Assembly: GCA_031002005.1 (NCBI GenBank)
Contig: JARYHS010013630.1
Span: 242,303,539-242,367,538 of the forward strand
Direction of reading: 5' to 3'
DNA length: 64,000 bases
Origin: Vandiemenella viatica
Lineage: Eukaryota > Arthropoda > Insecta > Orthoptera > Morabidae
Part shown: positions 10,616 through 22,372 of the stretch, one piece after another
Layout: each line of letters starts with the position of its first letter
Position numbering within the stretch: the first letter of the stretch is position 1
The notes under the pieces: generated by a model
The model's database searches: none
Seen by the model: only the letters and a program-made list of their open reading frames with translations
Told to the model about the DNA's origin: nothing
Position numbers and translations under genes: made by a program

Positions 10616-11309
10616 GACAGTAATTACATCATAGGGCATTGTATTTCTAGACTCAAAACTATTTTCCAAGAAAATACCACTCAACGAAGTATTATTGAAA
10701 CTAAATAAAGGAAGAATGCTAGACCAACTAATCAGACTAATAAGTGTACAACCTGACAGAAGACAATATTCTGCGCAACGCAATGACGCCACCAGCGCAC
10801 CACTCCACCTCATCATACATTATGGTATAATGCTTAAGGTTCACAATTTTACATTTATTGATCTTAATAATATGCAAATAAGGCAACTGACAGAATCTGC
10901 TGAAATAGATGAACAAATTAGAATGCTGTCTCCAACATGAAACAGATACCAGGCTCAGATATTATGTAAAATTGTCCTGTCCCATCATTATATACATAAA
11001 TCTTTTGAAAATCTGGCACCACTCAGTAAATTTCAGATTTACTTTTATTGCAGTAACAAATGTAGAGCCACTAAGAAAATTAAAAATATCCCTATCGGGA
11101 TCCTTCAGGTCGCATCTAACAAAATCAAGGTATCGCCGTAATTTTAGTTTATACATTAGGGCTACCGTTTCTGATGTGTGAAAACTGCACCTCTGCTTTT
11201 TATGGCTTACAGAGACACCACTTCCTCACTCAACCACGTCAGCGTGTGGATATATAACTTTGGTACACTATCACAGCGATACACTGTAGGCGTCGCCTAA
11301 ACAGAAAAA
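10616..11309. other. Continuation of duplication copy A, no gene
   Basis: The sequence matches 63,329-64,000 with scattered substitutions. Copy A has about 18 extra bases near 11,280. The homology reaches the window edge in copy B, so the right boundary of the duplication is unknown. Confidence 0.7.
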
Positions 11310-11319
11310 TCACTCCAGC

Positions 11320-11480
11320 TTTTTGGACTCAAAACCTACAGCTTAACGTGGAATCCGAACTACAGAAACGTTCTGGTTTATATATTACACAGCAAGCCAT
11401 TGAAAATCCCTGCTGAGATCGGGATTTCGATCCCGTAAGATGCCTTAATCACTGATTTATCAGACCGCTCTGTTACTGGT
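11320..11480 (-). repeat. SINE family C fragment, reverse strand
   Basis: On the reverse strand this reads 'gagcggtctgataaatcagt', a GGGATCGAAATCCC box-B-like motif, 'gggattttcaatgg' and 'ggattccacgttaagctgtagg'. It matches the order of motifs in the copy at 12,552-12,850. Confidence 0.65.
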
Positions 11481-11484
11481 GGTA

Positions 11485-12550
11485 TTTGTACCAGTTTGAG
11501 AAACGGGTTTGAAAAACTGAAAGCATAATGTGATGGCATGAAGCTTATCTATGCAGTTAAAATTAAGTCGTAATAACTCAAAAATTAGTCACAGATCTAT
11601 TTCTTTTCCGTTTAGATGGTTTGAAACATTGTTTTCCATTCGAATTCGCTCCGAACTTCAGCAAACTTGTCTCTTTATGAAGCATTTACATTTCTTCAAG
11701 ATCAACATCCAGCATAAAAAGTTTGTTGTGGATGGAGGAAGCCTCCTGCATAAGTTTATATGGCATCGTAGTGAAAAATTCTGTGGAAAATACAAAGGGT
11801 AATTGAGAACACACTATTGATCCAACATCAGTTATATTTGATGTATACTGAAGTGATGCTGCGCAGAGAGGAATAAAGTTATCTGAATGGTTTTTGATCG
11901 TTGTAAAACATCAGATACTTTAGCAGATATCATTTTCAGTGAGGAAACAAGTGTTTCAGTGCGCAGTAAATGAGAGCAGCAAGAATCGTGTAATTTTGAT
12001 ACTAATGCAAAACAAATTGGAAAAGGAGGCATCCAGGTTCAACAGGCAAAAGAAGATACAGCTGGATTGACTGTTGGCACAGCTATTTCCCAAGAAGAAA
12101 AATCCGACAGTGAGATAATTCTGAGCAAATTGGATGTCTCGTTCTGCCAATAGGCCTTGGTAACACTTACGAGAAGTTGTACTTCCGTAAACCAGGGAAA
12201 GGCAAGGATGCACGTTTATGGTACTCAACCACTTCCTTCAAGTTTGAACACACATATTTCCTCTTCATCCATCCATTTATAGGCTTGGGGAAAGAAAAAT
12301 TCTGCTGCCTCTTTCAACACCAACCACATCTGAAAGTAACATGCATGCTAAATTCTTAGAACTCCTAGCCTACGGAGACTAGCATCTGGAGAACACGCAG
12401 GGGAACAGCTCATCTTGGAACGGTACGAACAAAATAATTGTGGAACATTGAAAGGCTTACACACGAAATGTTTACTAAATCTGCCCAAAAAATGCATTCA
12501 TCATAGCACGTTTGCCACCAACATCAGACTTAATAATCATCAGTAATAAA
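11485..12550. other. No gene recognised
   Basis: AT-rich sequence with only short open frames. No protein family, RNA gene or clear repeat was recognised. Confidence 0.5.
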
Positions 12551-12551
12551 G

Positions 12552-12850
12552 TGGTCCGGTAGCTCAGTGGTTAAGGCTTCTGGCTGGAATTCGAAATCCC
12601 TTCCTCAGCTGGGATTTTCAAAGATCACTAACCAGACCTAATATGAAGTAAGCCAGAACGCTTCTGTGGTTAGGATTCCACGTTAAGATGTAGGTTCCCT
12701 GTGCCCGGTACGTTTACTTGGTTACGTTAGATAGCAACAAAGGGGCGCATTACGCAGCGAATTGAAAACACTATCACTTGGTGGCCGAACAATCCTTCGG
12801 GATCTCCTTGTCAATAGTGCCGCATGATTATTGAATTGACCATGAGTAAT
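12552..12850 (+). repeat. SINE family C, forward strand
   Basis: A tRNA-like head 'ggtccggtagctcagtggtt' (box A) and a degenerate box B 'attcgaaatccc' are followed by the shared body ('gggattttcaaagatcac', 'ggattccacgttaagatg', 'gaacaatccttcgggatctc'). The body also occurs at 40,953-41,215. No convincing target duplication was found. Confidence 0.7.
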
Positions 12851-12854
12851 CGAA

Positions 12855-13862
12855 GTACAGTACATATATGTATACCACATCATACAGAAGTACCATATAT
12901 ATCAATTATATATACAGAAGTGTCAGGTCATTTAGAGCGACAAAGTAGGTGGAAACCCAGCATTTAGGAAAAATGTGAAATTTTGCTGATTTTCGATGAA
13001 CTGTAGTTCACTTAGTTTTGAGTCTAGAAAAAACTTTACGCTACAAAAGTTGTAGAAAATTTTGTCCCCTTCAGAATTGTAAATAAAGTATTTCTTGATA
13101 GGAATCAGGAAGGAATTATAGACGAAAAACTGAAAAAAGTGTTTTGGCCACAGAAAATTGTACCGAGAGTGTAGGAGGTCGATAACTTTGTTGCTGCATA
13201 CTCTCACCATTATATACAAGACAAGAAAAAAAGGTGATATACTGCAAGGTAATTGGTCAACAAACTCTCTATTGGGCCGCAAGTACTGTCTGAAGCACTA
13301 ATATGAGATTCCGTACGGCGTCAGTGGTGCACCCCATGCACCTGCTGCCCCCGCAGCCACATCTCTCTCCCCTCGTCCACTCTTCCTTCCCACATCCGCG
13401 GCAGTGACACGCCACATACAGGTTGATTGTGTGAAACGAGGACAGACAAACAAATCTTATAGGCTACATGTATTGGCATCTCGTTCGTATTTACACATTC
13501 ATATTGCCACCAGGTACGTTTCCTCCAGTCTTTCCTTAAGCTGACAAATCGTGGCTGTCCCGTCACCTCTGAGATTTATTCTCCAGCATATAGCACTTTC
13601 AACAGTCCTATTCAGAAATAGTGGCGGCCATGTACACCGCTCCCTGTTGAGCTTTTAGCGTGGGTGAAACTGAAGAACAGGCACGTCCCTCCTATTTTGT
13701 GGGATCTGTCCCCCTCAACTCCCCCTTTATCTGACTACCTGTACAAATTATTTACTATGAGACGAGCCGTAAATATTTTTGTCTGCACCACAGCAGCCAG
13801 CCAGTTCTGCAACGAATACATGTGAATTTACTTTACGCACAAAACTCTTCTAGATATGTCCT

Positions 13863-13923
<61 letters not shown>

Positions 13924-14285
13924 ATGGTACATTATTAATGCGCTGAAATTAGATTTTACGGTTGTCCTCTAGAGATGACAGTTGTAACATAAGTAACAAA
14001 ATAATACCGAAACTGACTCATATTTTTTCCTACAATCGAGGCGTAATGGTATATTAACGAAATGTATTTCAGTAATATGTTCTGACAATTTTTACGAAAA
14101 TTTAAGCACTGCTACTTTATATAACACACTTCTGAAAGGTACGATGAACAGTACACACAGAGTAATTTTTACTAAAGATGAAGAGCAGATCTATTATGCA
14201 AGAAACCTGCAACTAAACCTACAAAATAATCATACTTATATGGGAACCAAGCCATCGCGTTCATAAAATACAGCCAAACGTCTTC
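12855..14285. other. No gene recognised; 51-base poly-A tract
   Basis: There are no supported genes. A run of eight T and 51 A lies at 13,862-13,920 and may be the tail of a retroelement whose body is not recognisable. A more GC-rich stretch at 13,320-13,680 has open frames but no recognised family. Confidence 0.5.
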
Positions 14286-14289
14286 AGAA

Positions 14290-15450
14290 CCGTAAGTTTT
14301 TCGTTGACTTTCAAGGAGTGCGCAGCGGATGGAGGGTACAAAAAAATGGCCTACCTCAAGGTAATGTACTGACCCCAATACTTTTCAACATTTATACAAA
14401 TGATCAGCCATAACATCCAGCTACCAGAAGCTTCGTATACGCTGACGATCTTCTTGCCCAAGTCTCACAGAGCACAAAGCTTGAAGTTGTAGAAAGAAAT
14501 CTGTCTGCAACCCTTGAAGGCCTATCAAGGTATTATAGGAAAAATCACTTAAGACCTAACCCTTCAAAAACTGAAGTGTGTGCCTTTCACCTAAAAAAAC
14601 AGGAAAGTTCAGCGTAAGTTGAAAGTAATGTGATCAGGTATCGAATTGCAGACATGTAACACCCTAAAATATCTGGGAGTGACATTCGACAGAACTCTCA
14701 CATACAAGAAGCACCGCATGAATTGCGAAATGAAAATATCTACAAGAAAGAACTTTCTGCGCAAACTAGTTGGATCCCAGTGGGGCAGTCAAACACAAAC
14801 TATACGTACGTCAGCAATGACCCTTTGTTACTCTGTGGCAAAATATGCATGCCCAGTTTGGTAGTCATAATCTCACACCAAACATGTGGAAGTAGCCCTC
14901 AATAACACCTGTAGAATAGTGACTGGCTACCTAAAGCCTACCCCAGTTGACAGGCTTTACCAGCTTTCGGGTATTGCACCACCCAGTATCCGGAGAGAAG
15001 TGGTTGCGAACAAGGAGAGGAAAAAAGTAGAACGGGAAAGCACTCATTCACTGCACGGCCATACACCACCAGCCCAGAGACTCAAGTCCAGAAAAGGCTT
15101 CTTGAGAACATCGCGGGAACTTACTGGATCACCTGAAAAGACAGTACAGTTGTGGAAAATTATGGTCCCTAACATCTCGGGACCACTTGCCACCTGGTCG
15201 CGCAGAGGACTGGAACGTCTGGCGGTCCTTAAATCGATTACGAATAGGAGTGGAGGGACCAAGGAAAATCTAGTGAAATAGGGTTACACTGATGCTACCA
15301 GTATTACGTGCAAGTGTGGTGAAGGACCAAACAATGAACCATATGCTCGAGTGCCCATCATCTTGCAACAAAGATGATTTGTCTCAAGCAACATCGATTG
15401 CACTTGGGGTTGCGAAGTATTGGTCGAAATGTATTTAAAGCTGTTAATTT
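14290..15450 (+). pseudogene. Jockey-like LINE reverse transcriptase, 3' part, frameshifted
   Basis: Forward-strand pieces contain the reverse transcriptase finger motif GLPQGNVLTPILFNIYTND (near 14,350), the catalytic FVYADD (YADD codons at 14,438-14,449), 'LRPNPSKTEVCAFHL' (near 14,555), 'CNTLKYLGVTFDRTLTYKKH' (14,650-14,720) and a C-terminal part (14,886-15,281) with CRIVTGYLKPTPVDRLYQLS. A degenerate CKCGEGPNNEP zinc-knuckle-like region follows near 15,310. At least two frameshifts and one stop break it, and the 5' half is missing. Confidence 0.85.
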
Positions 15451-15454
15451 GCAC

Positions 15455-16150
15455 CATGTTTTAACTGTGTATTTTGATGTTTATGATTAGAGAATAATAA
15501 TAATGTAATTAGTAATAAAATTGCATTAAGAAATAAAAAACAACAGAATTATGGTTACTTCTTTATCAACACAAAGTCCAGTGAGAAAAGTTAATTTAAA
15601 ACCATAATATATCCCGTAGGTATAATGTTAGTCGTTATACACAAGTGACAGTTCTGGCAGAACCGTATTAAGTAACTAAGCGAACAGTCGTAAAGACGAT
15701 ATGCGATCAGAAAGCGGATAATGGTATCTGGATGTGTTATATCGATTATTGGTGTTGGACTAACATCAGTTCGAAGTAATCCATTAAAAACATCGTAACA
15801 GTATGCTCTTAACGAACTTATACACTGAATTTTAGTTACCTATTGCTAGAAATAATTACAAAAGGATAAATACTTTCAATTTCAAATATAACTAATGAAT
15901 TTTGTACTGTGTTGTTATTCTCTTTCAGAAATTGTTCATGATGACGTGAAAGAAGATGTAGAATATCACCGTTTGACATACCAACTCCTAAAGACGTATC
16001 TTCTGAGAAACTTTGTTATCAGTCGAGACAGATGCTTGCAATAAATCAGGTTACAGACTTATCTATGTGGACAGTACCATTAAGTGAGAGCAGTTCTATA
16101 CATCAGTTATTTCACACGTGCGAAGAGAAAAGGTTGGTCAATTATCAATT
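15455..16150. other. Upstream region of the innexin exon
   Basis: No other gene is present. A splice-acceptor-like 'tattctctttcag' ends near 15,929, so a leader exon may begin there and run into the innexin coding exon. No TATA box is placed with confidence. Confidence 0.35.
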
Positions 16151-16642
16151 ATGCTGAAGGCATTTGAGGAAATCGCCAAAAATGTGAACTTCAAGCCTAA
16201 GGATGTCAGAATCAACAACGTGGTATTCCAGCTGCACTACCGCGTCACCTTTCTGCTTCTTCTCGTCTGCACGATTCTGGTGACGAGCCAACAGTACATC
16301 GGAGAGCACATCCGCTGCATTAATGACAAGGGAGTGGAGACGAGGGTTCTGGAGACGTACTGCTTCTTCACGAGCACGTACACAGTGGTGAGGCACCTGG
16401 ACCCAGACTCTGTTCTGAGTGGATCCAAGATGCCTGGAGTGGGTCCGGAGCTGGAAGGGGAGCCCATCATACGCCACGCCTACTACCAGTGGGTGCCGTT
16501 CGTGTTGTTCCTGCAGGCCCTAGCGTTCTACGTGCCGCACTGGATATGGCGCATGAAAGAGGGAGGACGACTCAAGCTGATCGTCAACATGTTCCAGTAC
16601 GCCGCGCTCTCTTTCCAGGATCAAGACATCACAGTTAATGGA
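16151..16642 (+). CDS. Innexin, first coding exon (innexin-7-like), partial
   Basis: This exon encodes the first 164 residues of an innexin, a four-membrane-span subunit of invertebrate gap junctions. I chose the ATG at 16,151 because it gives the short cytoplasmic N-terminus usual in the family. Visible features are FQLHYRVT before membrane span 1 (about residues 32-50), VTSQQYIGEHI at its end, a first extracellular loop with the two conserved cysteines (C56 and C71), and the family signature YYQWVPF (residues 111-117) opening span 2, followed by FYVPHWIW. A donor 'AATGGA|GTATGTAAAC' follows 16,642, in phase 0. The 'YIGEHI..' and 'FCFF-like ... TVVR' wording resembles insect innexin 7 more than innexins 1-3. 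Spans 3-4 and the second loop were not found downstream. Confidence 0.9.
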
Positions 16643-17895
16643 GTATGTAAACTTCCTCTGATTTTATTTACTTGGTGCAATCAAATTAGTTTATATATCT
16701 TAAACATAATTTTTGGTAGCCCCTATATGTTCATTTTATCGAGTATATAACTAATTGCCGTCACATATATAATTTGCCATTAATGTGGAATAAATTACTA
16801 GTTAATAGATTTTAAACGATTTAATAAAAAGTGGGAGGAGAATAGTGCAACATCATTTGGTTTGAATTTACACTAATAACAAACAAATATATGTAGTCAA
16901 GGATTAACTTCGGTATAATAACACACAGCACAGTTTTTTTTTTTTTTTTTCTTCAGGTAGTGAGTCCATTTAGTGTGTCTTTTCTAAACTGTGCCTGTCT
17001 CAAAGGAAGTTACAGACAATTACGTTGTAGGGGATACATAAATAGAACAGCCACAAAATATTTTTTTATATATCCCAGCGTGTGGAATATCGATGTTCAT
17101 AGCTCGGCAAATAGAGAAATTAGTTTTTTTATTTCCAATTTTTTACACAGAAAAATAATGATTTGAGTGGCTGTTAAAGTTTATCTGTTGACCATATTTT
17201 TCAAATCTATATTATTTTGGAACTTGCAATCTATCCCCAATATCGACCATGTCATATATTTAAAGGGAAAAATCCTAAAACACTTACACCCAATATACTG
17301 TAAAATGTAAACGTTTTTATTTTGAGGTTACTTCACCATATATTAATACTATTTTATTGGAAGTTTTTTTTAAATTCAAAGTGCATTGCTAAATAACGTA
17401 CCTAACTACCTATAACACATTTGATTGGAACTGACCAATAGTATTAGTAGTGCTAGCAGCAGCGTATCACATCATTCGAGAATCGTGGTGAGGAATGCGC
17501 TATCTATCCTGAAATTGTGTCAAGATTAAATTTTTGTGGCAAGTGAATGCCTTCTGATCTGCAACATGCTAAATATGTATTTAGGTTATTAGAGAACTGA
17601 ACTCCAGCAGTGGGAACCATCAATAAAACTTGACCTACCACCTGCGCAATATTTGTTTAGGTTATTGGAATACGAAACTGAACGTATTTAAGGATCCCTC
17701 AGGCAATATGTACGCAACATTAACCAGATTCAGAGGAAGTCTTGGATGACGGGCAGATATAAGGAAATTGTTCAAAGATTATCTTATAGCTAGTGTTGCC
17801 AGGTCCAGGTAGTTAAAAAATCGGGATTCGGGGTTACAAATCGGGACAATTCCAAAAATGGTTTTTTATATGATCCACGTATATTTTTTATAATT
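16643..17895. other. Probable innexin intron, no further exon seen
   Basis: The sequence is AT-rich after the GTATGT donor, with a T-run at about 16,935-16,950. A short 'tgttgccaggtcc' stretch at 17,797 may start another repeat. No second innexin exon was recognised here or further right. Confidence 0.45.
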
Positions 17896-17899
17896 TTTT

Positions 17900-20800
17900 G
17901 GGGACTGGGGTAATTTCAAATGGTATTTAAGATAGATAGATATGTTCACTTTGATCCCATGTGAGAATAATCTTGGAACAGTACATACACTTATCAGTAA
18001 TGTCAATATTACTATATAATTGATAATATTATTATATATTGACAACAAGTTAGCAACAACCCATTAGTATAACCAATATCTCCTGTAATCTACAAATACA
18101 ATCCCGAGTTAATTAATACTTATTATGTGGAACAGTGTATACACTTGTTACCAGCATCTAATAACCAGTTATTTTCTTACCAACCAGTTACCATGATAAG
18201 TTTCACTGTAATTCGTGACTACATATTATATTATGTTAGTTGCTATTTATGTGGAACAGTACACACACCTATTACCAATGTCAATTACTTAAAAACCTGT
18301 TAGTATGATAATTTTTCACAGCAGTTTTTGAGTGCATGCTATCCCATGTTAGTTACTAAACATGAGTGAAATTTTGTAAACAGTGTAATTAGTTCATTTG
18401 TAAAAAGTTTCAACAGAAAGAAAAACCATATATCATTTTAGTAATTGTGGATAATTTTGTCACCTTCCCCTTCCATACACCGTATATACTATTTTATCAG
18501 TCATTCTTAGTTACCAAATTCCATGAAGAAAATTCTTTCACGGAGTAAAATGGATTCTGAAGCAGAAACTCTTTCAGTTTGGACTTAAAGTAGTTGGGTT
18601 TCTATAGACAGCATTTAATTTCTGTTGGTAATGTATTATATAAGGAAGCTCCAGTAAATGTTATTAGCCCTTTCTGTACAATTGACAGTGATTTGTAATC
18701 CTTGTGAATATTATATTTATTCCTAGTATTATGGCTATGTATGTCAGCATTAAGATTGAAGTGTTCAGGATTTTCCACTACAAATGATTATATGGAGTAT
18801 ACATACTGTGCTGGCATTGTTAGTACACCCAGGTTTTTAAATAGATTTCTGCACGACGTCTGTGGGCTTGCTCCACAAATAGTTCTTATAGCACGCTTTT
18901 CCAATTTAAATACTCTCTGTGCTTGTGACGCGTTTCCCCAGAACGAGATGCCATAAGTGAGCAGGGAATGAAAATATGCAAAATATACTAACTTTCTGGT
19001 TTTTATATTAGCTATTCTAGATATTACCCTCAGAGAAAATGTTGCAGAATTCAGTTTTTTAAGAAGTTGTTGAATATGCTGTTTCCAGTTCAATTGGTCA
19101 TCTATATATACACCCAGGAATTTTGTGAAACTGCTTTCATTGATTGCTTTTCCTTCTGATATCACATTATAGCTGTCCTTTGTTTTATTTTTTGTAACAA
19201 ACTGAAGTAACTGTGTCTTTTCTACATTAAGTATTAGTTTGTTGGCATTAAACCACCTGTTAATTTTCTTTATAACATCATTTGCTATGTTTTCGAGGTT
19301 TTGTGCTGTTGGTTCTTTCAAGGATATGCTAGTAGCATCTGCAAAGAGCACCATGTGTTCATTATCACCTAGTATATGTGGGAGATCATTTATATAGATT
19401 AAGAACAGCAGAGGGCCAAGAATTGAACCCTGAGGCACACCACATTTAATTATACTCCATTCTGAGTTTATAGCATCTCCTGTATTAGCATCTTTCAGTG
19501 ATACACATTGCTTTCTATTTTCCAGGTATGATTTAAACCAAAGTCCTGGTTTACCACTAACTCCATAGTGGTCTAATTTACCTAGTATGGTAGAATCTCA
19601 TGATCAACACAGTCAAAAGCCTTAGCAAGATCACAGAATATACCTAGGGAATTTAATTTTTTATGCATTGATTACAGTATGTTGTTTACAAAAGCAAAAA
19701 TTGCTGAATCTGTTGAAACGCCTTGTCTAAAAACAAACTGTACTTTACTGAGTAGGTCATTCTTTTGTAGATGTGCATACACCCTTCTGTATATTGCTTT
19801 TTCAAAGATTTTTGAAAATGCTGGTAGAAGTGATATTGGTCTGTAATTTTCAATCTTTGAGGTGTCACCCTTTTTACAAAGCGGTTTGATTATTTACTTC
19901 TTGAGTGAGTCAGGGAAGATACCTTCTTCAAAAGAACTATTACAAATGTGACTAATAACTCTACTAATGCTGGTGTTACATTGTTTCATTACATGGGTTG
20001 AAACCTCATCATAACCAAATGAATTTTTATTTTTGAGGGATTTAATAATTTTTTCAATTTCATTTTTACTGGTGGGAAATAGAGACATAGGTGCTGCTTT
20101 TGGTGACAAGGATTTAAGTATTGCTATAGCATCCATATTCCCAATACATTTTCCTTTTATTTTTTCAGCAACTGTTAAGAAGTATTTATTGAAAGCACTT
20201 CCTACATACGAGGGGTCATTTACAAGTTTATCATTAATGCTTATAGATATATGTTTATGTTCAAGGGATGATACAGTTGTTTCTCTTTTAATAATGTTCC
20301 AGACACTTTTTATCTTATTATCTGAACTACTAATCTCATCGCTTATGGCCAAACGTTTAGCTTCTTTTATTACTTTGGTTAAAATTCTACAGTAAGTTTT
20401 GTAATATTGTCTGAGAAGCATATTATCAGTATTCCTAACTTTTACACACAATTCCCTTTTAAGTCTGCAAGATGTTTTAATACCAACTGTAACCCAATTT
20501 TTGTTTATTCGTTTTTGACCAATTGGAGCTAGTTTTGTAGCGAGACACCTTTTGTAAATTTCTAAAAACCTTTGGTGAAAGTAATTGAATTTATTGTTTA
20601 CCCCTTTTAATTTATAAACAGTGCTCTAGTCCTCATTGAGAAGTTCATCATTTAATATTTTTATGGAATTGTTCTTTAATGGCCTAACTCTGACAAATTC
20701 TTTCTTTTTGTTATTTTCATTTCCCACAACATCCAAAGTATTTATTTGAGCATTATGGTCTGACAAACCATTTTCCATTGGAACTGTTTCATGTATTTCT

Positions 20801-21590
20801 AATTTATTGTGCTCTACAAAAATGTTATCAATAATGGTACTACTATCTTTTTGTGTTCTAGTTGGGAAATTGATAGTTTGATAGAGATTGAATGATCTAA
20901 GCATTCCTAGAAGATAATCTGTCTGGTTACATTGTACAGAAAAATTTATGTTGAAGTCTCCACAGAGGATAATTTCCCTTTTAGTACGTGATAAGTTTAT
21001 TAGAACCGCCTCAAGTTTATTATAAAATTTACTGAAGTCAGCCGTGGGAGCCCTATAAACTGTCAACACTATAAGATATTTGTTTTATAATTCTAACTGT
21101 ATTGCACAACATTCAAAATTTTGTTCTATACAGTATTTACTTACATCTAACGATTTTGTCTCAGTATTTTCTCTTACATATATTGCTGCACCACCCATTC
21201 TCATCTCTGACCTGCAATAACAAGAAGCTAATCTGTATCCAATAAAAGGGAGGAGACCTATTTCATAATTCTTCAGATGATGTTCTGTCAGACATACGAT
21301 ATTTATGTTAAGATTCAATGATTTTTGGGTTTCTTCTATAGATATTATCAACTCATCAAGTTTGCTTGAGATACCCCTAATGTTCTGATGGAACAAAGCT
21401 ATTTTAGACTGACATTCTTTATTTTTTACTGTAATACCATTATGTACATTTCTTAAATAACTCTTCCTACTCTTGACATTTGGCCTAAAAAAGACTGAGT
21501 CCTACCACCAATTACCACTGGGATGGGTTTCACATCCAACCTGCCTCTCCTGATGCTACTATCTATAATATGATAGGAACTTATGAATAT
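17900..21590 (-). mobile_element. Near-full-length LINE (endonuclease plus reverse transcriptase), inactive
   Basis: The reverse strand carries, from 21,590 down to about 18,400, one broken polyprotein. An apurinic-type endonuclease includes HQNIRGISSKLDEL, CLTEHHLK, RMGGAAIYVRE, ILCGDFNINF and SDHNAQI (21,396-20,626). Reverse transcriptase follows, with ENYRPISLLPAFSKIFEK (near 19,830), AKAFDCVDHEI (near 19,610), MPQGSILGPLLFLIYINDLP (from 19,438) and FLGVYIDDQLNWKQHI (near 19,100). Several stops and frameshifts separate the pieces. The catalytic box reads FADAT instead of F.DD (codon 19,334-19,336), so polymerase activity is lost. The long 3' region contains tandem repeats (17,960-18,360). 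The broad group is jockey/CR1-like non-LTR. Confidence 0.88.
17960..18360. repeat. Imperfect tandem repeats in LINE 3' region
   Basis: Three related units begin near 17,972, 18,129 and 18,251 with '(t/g)tggaacagt(a/g)(c/t)a(t/c)ac' and continue through '(a/c)ttaccaatgtcaa' and 'gttagt(a/t)'. Unit spacing is about 155 and 124 bases. They lie downstream of the LINE stop on its strand. Confidence 0.65.
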
Positions 21591-21594
21591 AGTA

Positions 21595-22370
21595 ATAATG
21601 AAACTTGTTGACCAAAGTATTTATTTTATTAATAAAATTGTATTTAGAGCTTAATTTCATTGCTTTTATTATTTTTTTTATAACCTAATTATAAAATTCG
21701 CAATAAGACAATGTGAAACTGGTTTTAACTGCTTTGGCATGCTCGAGTGATTAGTAGAGCTCTTAGACTAAATTATATTAACCTGGGATAATTTCCTTTC
21801 AGCTGCCGCGTTTGAAACCAGTATTGATGCCATGAAAGCAAATATTCAGATTCATACGTCTCATTAAAGTGTTTTGAAGCTTGAGCTCATTTGGCATAGT
21901 ATGAGAAATGATTATAAAGCTTCAGGATTAAATTCTCCAGTTAAAATTTACTCATACACAGAGCATATTTTACACTGTTATGCAAAATGTGTGCAGGACA
22001 TGCCGCCGATATGATTTGATTACAGTATTACTATGGTGCAGTAACTGGAAAAACTGAATTGCGGCACCTAAAGGTCACATCTGTGTTATCTGCACAGTAA
22101 CTAGCTACATGTTTACTGTCAATACTGGGCTTCTTCAGTCGTGTCATTAAATTTTTATGTGTGGGTGATGCAGCTTCATTCGCGTCTTCATGAAACTCAG
22201 GTTTTTGAATTTGAGGTTGGGATATAAAATCTTACCATCAGCAAATATGTACTACCGTGATTGGAGGAGTCAGTAGCAACAGTATAAAATTTATCATTTG
22301 GAATAGTTTCGATTGCTTCTTAAGTAGATACCGACCCCAAACCATTTGGCGTATGTGCAATCCCAATAGC
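21595..22370. other. No gene recognised
   Basis: AT-rich spacer between two reverse-strand LINEs. No family or repeat was recognised. Confidence 0.5.
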
Positions 22371-22372
22371 CT

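Larger units (their letters stand above)
1..11309. repeat. Segmental duplication, copy A (left end cut by window)
   Basis: The segment is collinear with 55,044-64,000 in the same orientation. In the stretch 1,861-2,190 I counted about 16 mismatches in 325 bases (about 95% identity). The copies share a MITE, a Penelope-like fragment, LINE remnants, a nested SINE and even the same stop codon in the Penelope piece. This makes it a duplicated piece of genome rather than two copies of one mobile element. Copy A differs by a hAT insertion (7,688-10,607), loss of about 543 bp near 7,005, loss of about 102 bp near 3,520, and a longer poly-T run. The true left boundary lies outside the window. Confidence 0.93.

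Noticed and set aside
13870..13920. Poly-A run as the tail of a specific retrogene
   Set aside because: No AATAAA at the right distance and no recognisable body upstream; only the tract itself can be reported.
16145..16477. Reverse-strand frames opposite the innexin exon
   Set aside because: The forward frame has clear innexin motifs; these are antisense shadows.
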